From Saururus chinensis (lineage: Eukaryota; Streptophyta; Magnoliopsida; Piperales; Saururaceae): a stretch of DNA of 64,000 nucleotides. Location: assembly GCA_035235625.1 (NCBI GenBank), contig CP141149.1, forward strand, positions 4,187,001 through 4,251,000. The letters run 5' to 3'. The notes beneath the pieces were generated by a model, which was given only the letters and a program-made list of their open reading frames with translations, had not been told where the DNA came from and did no database searches. Below are positions 58,228 to 64,000 of this stretch, piece after piece (position 1 is the stretch's first letter; each line of letters begins with the position of its first letter). The position numbers were made by a program, and so were the translations under genes.

Positions 58228-59530
58228 TTTGTAAGATCTCTTACTTAAACTCAATTTAATTATGTGATGTTGTGTGGTCTTGCTTAAATTGCCGGCTTGA
58301 CTTGATTTTGGGGTTAAGGGTTAGTAATTATGGTTTGAACAAGGTTTAAATACATGTTTATAAGTGTTAATATCAAACTTGAGTTATCTAAATTTTTTCT
58401 AAATTAAGGTTGTGGACCCCACCATGGGCCCCACATCTACGATTGGACGGCGTGTGACCCACATGACCCTAAGCTTTTATTATTTTATTTCAGTGAGTTT
58501 TGGGATGATTAAACTCGTTTTTAACCGTAAAATAGCCATAATTAGATACTTAGGGCGTTTTTACCCTATTTTACAGCCCAATAATTTATTTATACTATCC
58601 AAAACCCTTACTATTTATAGAAAACCCTAGCCTATTGCCCAAACAGGGAAGAGCTGTGCTAGGAGACAAGGAGGTGCTCTACCCCCATTTCTCAAAGAGG
58701 AAAATCCAATTTAGGTGAATTTTTAGCTCTAATCACCCCTAATCTTTTAATTTTACTCTTAATTCTTCTTATCTTCACTTTCCCCAAATAGATTATTCAT
58801 TTCATCTATTAAAAATTTTATTTTTAATTTTGATTACATACCTTAAATGGGTTATTTTTATTTTTAACTGAAGGAAATCGTAGATCTAGCTATTTTCAAG
58901 TTGATTTAAGCTTATTAGTTAATTTTAATTAAGTTTTAACAAAAACCTTAATTTTTGGGTAGGATTTCTTGAGGAGTAAAAGTTCATTGTTGATCCATAG
59001 ACTTTATAGAGGTAAGGGTATTTCATCTCGTATAGTTTTATTCATTGGATTCCATGTTCGAAGGTTTATGTGGGTTCTTGCTTTAATGATAAATTATTAA
59101 AAACATGTTATTTATGTTTATTTTCTTGTGATTATGCATGAGAAAGATTAGATCTATCATGTTTTAGGGTTATATTTTGATATTATGAAGTACTATGGTG
59201 ATTTTAGAATTCATCTTGAATTTTTAGATGTTTTCAGTTTGATTTTTGGAAGGTTAAAGGCGAACAAGAAATTGGTCAAAAGTGAACTCTTAAGGGCATT
59301 CGAACGGCTCAAGAGGGTGTTTGAAAGGCCAAACAACAGATTTTTGTGATTTTAACCATTTTTGAGGTATTTTGGTAATTTCTTGTTCTCTTCTCATAAA
59401 CCCAATTCCTTATGATTAAAATGAGTTATTATTACCTATACATGCTATTGTGATTGCATGAGGACCAACTTGGAATGTATGATTTAGCTCAACCATGATT
59501 AAGGTAATACTCAACCCACTACCCAAAAGC
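58228..59530 (+). mobile_element. E11: plus-strand Del-like LTR fragment
   Basis: Starts near TGTAAGATCTC. It follows, in the opposite orientation, the same order as the E13 LTR: GCCGGCTTGACTTGATTTTG, a GGACCCCACCATGGGCCCC block (58416), a TATA-like CTATTTATAG (58612), and GAACGGCTCAAGAGGGTGTT (59303). No end with CA can be assigned, so this is the 5' part of an LTR. Confidence 0.45.
58612..58621 (+). promoter_or_regulatory. TATA-like box in E11
   Basis: CTATTTATAG about 390 bp from the proposed LTR start. The same CTATTTATAG occurs at the equivalent place in E13 (near 63428, minus strand). Confidence 0.35.
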
Positions 59531-60229
59531 AAAACCCTCAAAGTCCAAACACTACCCCCTAGTAAATACCCACTTATTATGTCTCTTTCACCTCATTCCC
59601 TTAAGGCTTCTCTTCTTTAAAAAAACCAACTTCGCCAAGGCGATACTAGTTAAGATTTTGGAAGGCACTTGGATGGCCATATATATTAGAGCCTTAGAAA
59701 TTACAAAGGATACATGTATATCTATTTTTATCTTAGAAGGATAATATAGGCATAGTGTGGTAAAATTTCTTGCCCCCTTTTTTACTTTAATAATAGTATA
59801 GATATAGCAAGATTGTACACACATTACATGTGTAAATACATATTAGATAAGATTAAATAAAATAAATTAAAAAAATATATAAGTTGAACAATGGTCTTCC
59901 TTGCATGCTATATTTATAATATATTGCTTTGAGGATCACAATGATTATTAGTTATACACACAAGCTCTATATTATCTCATATATGCTCGTAGTAGGCAAT
60001 TGTAAATCCAAATCTCATAGGCTAAATATTATGTCATAGTTTGGTGAATATAATGGTGTCAAATGACTTTTTGTTGTGGATCATGTTATTCATATTTAGG
60101 ACCAGTTTGGAAATGGGTCTCATTTGATAGAGCTCTTCGGTCATTTTTCAAGGGTGTTTAAAATATGCAAGTCCAAACATGTATAATACATGTAAAACTA
60201 TAAATAAAATTTATTGAGAAGAGCACTAT
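59531..60229. other. AT-rich stretch
   Basis: No supported gene. A piece near 60110-60150 (GGGTCTCATTTGATAGAGCTC) resembles the arms of the following foldback. Confidence 0.35.
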
Positions 60230-60810
60230 ATATGAGGAACTTACAAAAAAGTTAAAAAAAACATCATGTGGGATCTCATTTGATAGAGCTCATCAAATGC
60301 TTTCTAATGATAACAAGAATGCGCAAATTCGAGTTCAAGAATGCAAGATATAAAATTAAAACCAACATAACCTAAAAAATAGGGATTAAGATTTAAATAT
60401 ATTTGGCTTTTTGGCTATTAGCATAAGTCAAATATGGACTAATAGTATAAAACATGGGTTAAATAGTTAAAACTTGAAAGTTCTATAATACACTAATTTG
60501 TTTTATATTATAGTATGATAAATACTTGGTGTATTATATAATTTTCAAATTTTGATTATTTAACCCACATTTTATACTATTAATCCATATTTTACCCCTA
60601 CTTGACATATCCTTATCCCTAAAAAGTTAAAGATATTAGAATCTTAATCTATATTTTTTTAGGATATATTAATTTTAACTTTATAATACTATATATTACA
60701 TTCTTAAACTCGAATTCTTGTGTTCTTGGTATCGTTAGAAAAACTCTCTACAAAATCTATCAAAAGAGATCCCACATGACTATGTTTTCTCGAACTTTTT
60801 TATACGCTTC
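60230..60810. repeat. E12: long imperfect foldback
   Basis: The left arm, about 60240-60500, pairs with the right arm, about 60515-60805, around an AT-rich centre. Matching blocks include GTGGGATCTCATTTGATAGA with its complement near 60765-60785, AACCTAAAAAATAGGGATTA, and ACTAATAGTATAAAACATGG. Identity is roughly 75-80 percent. It has no coding capacity. It could be a MITE or two LTR pieces in opposite orientation. Confidence 0.65.
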
Positions 60811-61549
60811 ATGTGTCACGCCCCGGCACCCGCCCAACCCGAGCCAAACCCAGTCCAAGAGATGGTTTGTGTGCATGGGGACGATGGAATATTGAACTAG
60901 AGGAAGACTTAACCCCATAAATGGGTGAAACAACACAGAGTAGCGCACCTAATTACTTTATACAAAAGAAAATAAGGAAATAAAAAGGACAGCATAATTA
61001 TAATTAGTCCCCAACCCGTACCCACATCCATAAGTCATGAAGCCCTCTTTGACTTAAATTAAAAGTCAACATGATTCTAAAGCCAAACTGGTAAACAAGG
61101 TATATAACATAATCATTAAGACATAAAACTCCAAATAACAAGCTGTATAGACAAGCAAGACACATAGGGCCTCTAGGCATCCTCGCCTAATCCAGACTAC
61201 CCACCAATCGTTCCTCATAGAGGAAATTCTGGTCGTCTGCATGTCACACAATGCAACACCAAAATAGAAAGCACACCAAAAGAGGGCTGAGTAAAAATAC
61301 TCATCAAGGTTTTGTATTTGAGAGAATAAATCTGAAATCATTATCGATCTTTCACATGCAATCCATCACATATAACACACCCATTCATCATGGGACAATT
61401 GCATAACCTATGCATATGCCATAACTACTCATCACTTACGCATGCTCTTAATATCATTAACATATCCCCTGCATATCATTCCACATGGCATATCGTCATA
61501 TCATCTTATTCATGATTCATCCTTATTTCATATAACCATCCTGTATAAG

Positions 61550-61800
61550 AGTGCCTTAATCACACTATCCATACTATGCATAATTATTCTAAATCATAAG
61601 CATTCATCCTGCATGAGAGGTATCTCTAACACACTAACCATAATCATGCATAATAATATTAAATCATAAGTAACCATTCTACATGAGAAGTGTCTCAATA
61701 CACTAACATAATCATGCATAATCATACTCAATCAGAAGCATTCATCCTGCATGAGAAGTGTATCTAACACATTAACCATAATCATGCAAAAAGAAAACAG
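61550..61800. repeat. Tandem array of 60-70 bp in E13
   Basis: Four units containing CATCCTGCATGAGAAGTGT and CACTAACCATAATCATGCAT. It is the counterpart of the array in E7. Confidence 0.7.
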
Positions 61801-62543
61801 CCTTGCTTATTTAGCCGAAGCATAAGCAGTCCCAGCTCACTATGGACAATCCTTGATTAGCAAGTCCGAAGGAATTGAGCAGTTTGGGTAAAATCCCTAA
61901 TTGGGAAGATACCCTCTGGTAAGCCGGTGCACTTGGCTACACCAGCCTGGATTCTCAAGGTATCGTCTCAATAGTTTAGTCTCCTTATAGCATTGCCACT
62001 CTTCACAACCCAGGTAGGAAAACTAGTACTCGAGGGACATAAAACCCCGTCCTTTCGGACGTAAAACCGAATTAAAAAAGCCATTGGTCGAAAATAAACA
62101 TCATAACCTTCAAGATAATCTTCATGTCCTAACAGTAACATTTCTAAGTAAAAATCACTTATCAGAACCATAATAATAAGATTTAAGAAGAATAAGACAT
62201 AAAAATAAATAAAAATACTTGAAATGGCAAAAATGTCATTTGGCCAGAAGGCCGTTCGAACACCAACACAATAAACTCTTATTCGTCTTCAACCTTGCGA
62301 AGCTAAAATAAAAAATATACAAAAATTGGCATAAACATTCAAATCTCACTTCCAAACATATCAATATTGAAATATAAGCTCATAAAATGATAGATCTAGT
62401 CATTATTCAACTAAAACACAAGGAAATCATTACAAAAATCATGTTTTACATAAACCACCATTAAAGCTCAACATCAAGTAAAACCCAATAAATCATCCTG
62501 AACATCAAATCCAAAACATAGACCAATTTTGGAAGAACCCTTA

Positions 62544-63033
62544 GGGTTTGTTTGGATTGGTGGAAACGGGGAGAAAGGGAAAGAGAAAGAAAAAGTGAAT
62601 CTAGGTGAAAGAGAAACTAGGAGATTCCTAAATATTTTTTCATTGTTTGGTTACACAAATGATGTTAGAGAAAATAGACAGTGACAGTGGTGGTAGTGGC
62701 GGTGGTGGTAGTGGTAGTGGTGGTGGTGGCAACGGCAGCAGCGGTGGTAGCAGCGGCGATGGTGGTGGTGGCGATGGCAGACGTGGTGGCAGAGATGGTG
62801 GTGGCGGCGATGGCAGTGGTGGTAGTAGCAGTAAGATCTAAGTGTTTAGTATAATGATTTTCTCCCAAAATCCATAGGTTGATGGGTGAAAAATTTTTGG
62901 GCCAAATTTTCATGCATTTTTTCTCACTTTTCGCTCTAGTTTCTCTTTCCCAGTTACACCAAACAGTGGAAACTGAGAGATTTTAAGAAGATTCCTTTCC
63001 TTTCCCCCTTTTTCCACCAATCCAAACAAACCC
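62544..63033. mobile_element. Tourist-like MITE (PIF/Harbinger type)
   Basis: 490 bp with inverted ends GGGTTTGTTTGGATTGGTGG (perfect for at least 20 bases) flanked by TTA at 62541-62543 and 63034-63036. The 3-bp TTA duplication and GGGTTTGTTTGG end are typical of Tourist elements. No transposase. The centre is a GGN microsatellite. Confidence 0.88.
62684..62835. repeat. GGN trinucleotide microsatellite
   Basis: About 150 bp of GGT/GGC/AGT triplets in the middle of the MITE. It makes glycine/serine-rich and threonine/alanine-rich open frames on the two strands, which I take as artefacts. Confidence 0.85.
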
Positions 63034-63854
63034 TTACCTTTAGTGAGCACTTCGTCCGAAATTAAGGCTTAAATCTCATCAAATCCCTACCCACATTTAG
63101 GGTTTAGTTATTACCTTAATAAATTTGATTATTGAAGCTTAAATCACTTGAAAACTCATAGATCTAGGGCTTGCTTTGTTCCGAAACGAAAATCCCTCAA
63201 TAGAGGTTCGAAATATAGATTAAAATTAGAAACTTTTGAGGTGTAAAATAAGATTTAACCTTAGAAAAGATGGGATTAAGATAGATTAGGTAAAACCCTA
63301 AGAGATTAATGGAAAAATCAAGATTAATCATACCTTAATCAAGCTTTCCTCTTATGGAATGGGGATTAGGGCTTCTCAGCCTCCCAGATCTCAAAACTTC
63401 CCAAATGGGAATGAAGGTGGAGCTTTCTATTTATAGTAAGTTATGGGGTATATGAATTAAATTTTTGGGGTACGAATAGAATTTTGTACTAAAAATTGGT
63501 AATTTGCTCATTTGAGGTCTATAAAATGAAGTTTAAAATTTTTGAAATACTTTAATAATTAAATAGGTCAGGTTTAGGGACTAGTTGGACCCATCACCCC
63601 AAATTATGAACATGGGGCCCACGGTGGGACTGCACCCTAATTTTTTGGAAAATTACTGAAAAATCCCAAAAATTATGAAAAATTAGGATAAACTTAGTTT
63701 AGCATAAAAACTAATGAAATAAAGAAAATTTTCAATAAAACCATCGTTAACCATCTTTAAATCCTAAAACAAGACAAACCGGCCAAATTAACACTAAAAC
63801 CACATAATAACATCAAAATTAATTAAAATAAACCAGATTAGGGTTAGGGAAACA

Positions 63855-63892
63855 TCCTTCCCTCCTTTAAGAATTTTTGTCCCCACAATTCA
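63855..63892 (-). other. E13 polypurine tract and gene tail
   Basis: Minus-strand AAAGGAGGGAAGGA directly before TGTTTCCC, preceded by GGGGACAAAAATT, the variant of the Del-type tail (GAGGACGAAATT in E5). Confidence 0.7.
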
Positions 63893-64000
63893 CTAAGGAT
63901 TGGAGGTAAAAAGGTGGAGATACTTCCCTCTTACTTCATACTCCCTCTCCCATGTGGCTTCCTCCGTGTTATGATTGCGCCATAGAACCTTTACTAGCGG
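63893..64000 (-). CDS. E13 polyprotein C-terminus (chromodomain), partial
   Basis: Thirty-five codons from the window edge to TAG (63893-63895), without interruption. They start LVKVLWRNHNTEEATWERE and continue EVRGKYLHLF. This is the end of a Del/Tekay chromodomain, better preserved than that of E5 (VKVLWQYHSFEEATW). The rest of the element lies beyond 64000. The frame is open as far as visible, so this element may be recent. Confidence 0.82.
   Translation of the reverse strand, partial: PLVKVLWRNHNTEEATWEREYEVRGKYLHLFTSNP

Larger units (their letters stand above)
60814..63854 (-). repeat. E13 3' LTR (Del-like)
   Basis: Minus-strand start TGTTTCCCTAACCC at 63854, end GGGGCGTGACA at 60814, 3,041 bp. 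TCATG at 60809-60813 is the candidate target duplication; its partner lies outside the window. It contains the hairpin GAGTAAAAATACTC (61289-61302), a 60-70 bp tandem array (61550-61800) and an inserted MITE. Confidence 0.8.

Noticed and set aside
62647..62913. Glycine/serine-rich frame on the plus strand and threonine/alanine-rich frame on the minus strand
   Set aside because: Both are translations of a GGN microsatellite in the middle of a MITE.

Overview
The window reads as repeat-dense plant (angiosperm) nuclear DNA. I find no intact host gene, no rRNA or tRNA gene and no CRISPR array. The plant call rests on the families present: Ty3/gypsy chromoviruses with C-terminal chromodomains, a Ty1/copia element, a Mutator-like element (MULE), a Tourist-type MITE, and tRNA-iMet-type primer sites (TGGTATC-GAGC). 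Many in-frame stops are TGA where the family usually has CGA, which fits C-to-T decay of methylated cytosines. Coding matches come from recognising conserved motifs by eye; no database was searched.

Layout. (1) 78-13207: E1, a minus-strand LTR element without coding capacity (LTRs 78-3479 and 11185-13207). Its left LTR holds a solo LTR (399-1705, target duplication ACATG). Its interior holds E2 (4913-9924, plus strand, target duplication TTTCT), a decayed short-LTR chromovirus. (2) 13213-17626: AT-rich sequence with nothing I can name. (3) 17627-35944: a rearranged block. E3 (minus strand, 18897-34677) has LTRs and a gag gene but no pol. It is flanked on both sides by copies of the same 1.27 kb sequence, and the left copy is joined directly to E3's truncated LTR. 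Inside E3 lies E4 (19792-32203, target duplication CTTCA, chromovirus). Inside E4 lies E5 (20545-29160), the best-preserved element: a Del/Tekay-like chromovirus with an extra zinc-knuckle ORF before gag.

(4) 35613-49080: E6, a plus-strand Ty1/copia element (target duplication TTGAC). Its leader is split by the Del-like LTR E7, which is itself split by the LTR-like E8 next to a 0.6 kb flank duplication. (5) 50059-54057: a MULE with a perfect 9-bp target duplication. It carries exon-like pieces of a plant-mobile-domain-like gene on the plus strand and the N-terminus of a MURA-type transposase on the minus strand. Its intron-like parts are studded with one octamer, ACACGATA. (6) 54942-64000: Del-like LTR pieces in both orientations, a 0.55 kb foldback, a Tourist-type MITE with a GGN microsatellite, and the 3' end of a further Del-like element running off the window.

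At least three levels of nesting are supported by matching target-site duplications. The most useful leads are the MULE, the gag-only element E3 with its occupied and empty flanks, the extra ORF of E5, and two short modules shared by otherwise different LTRs.
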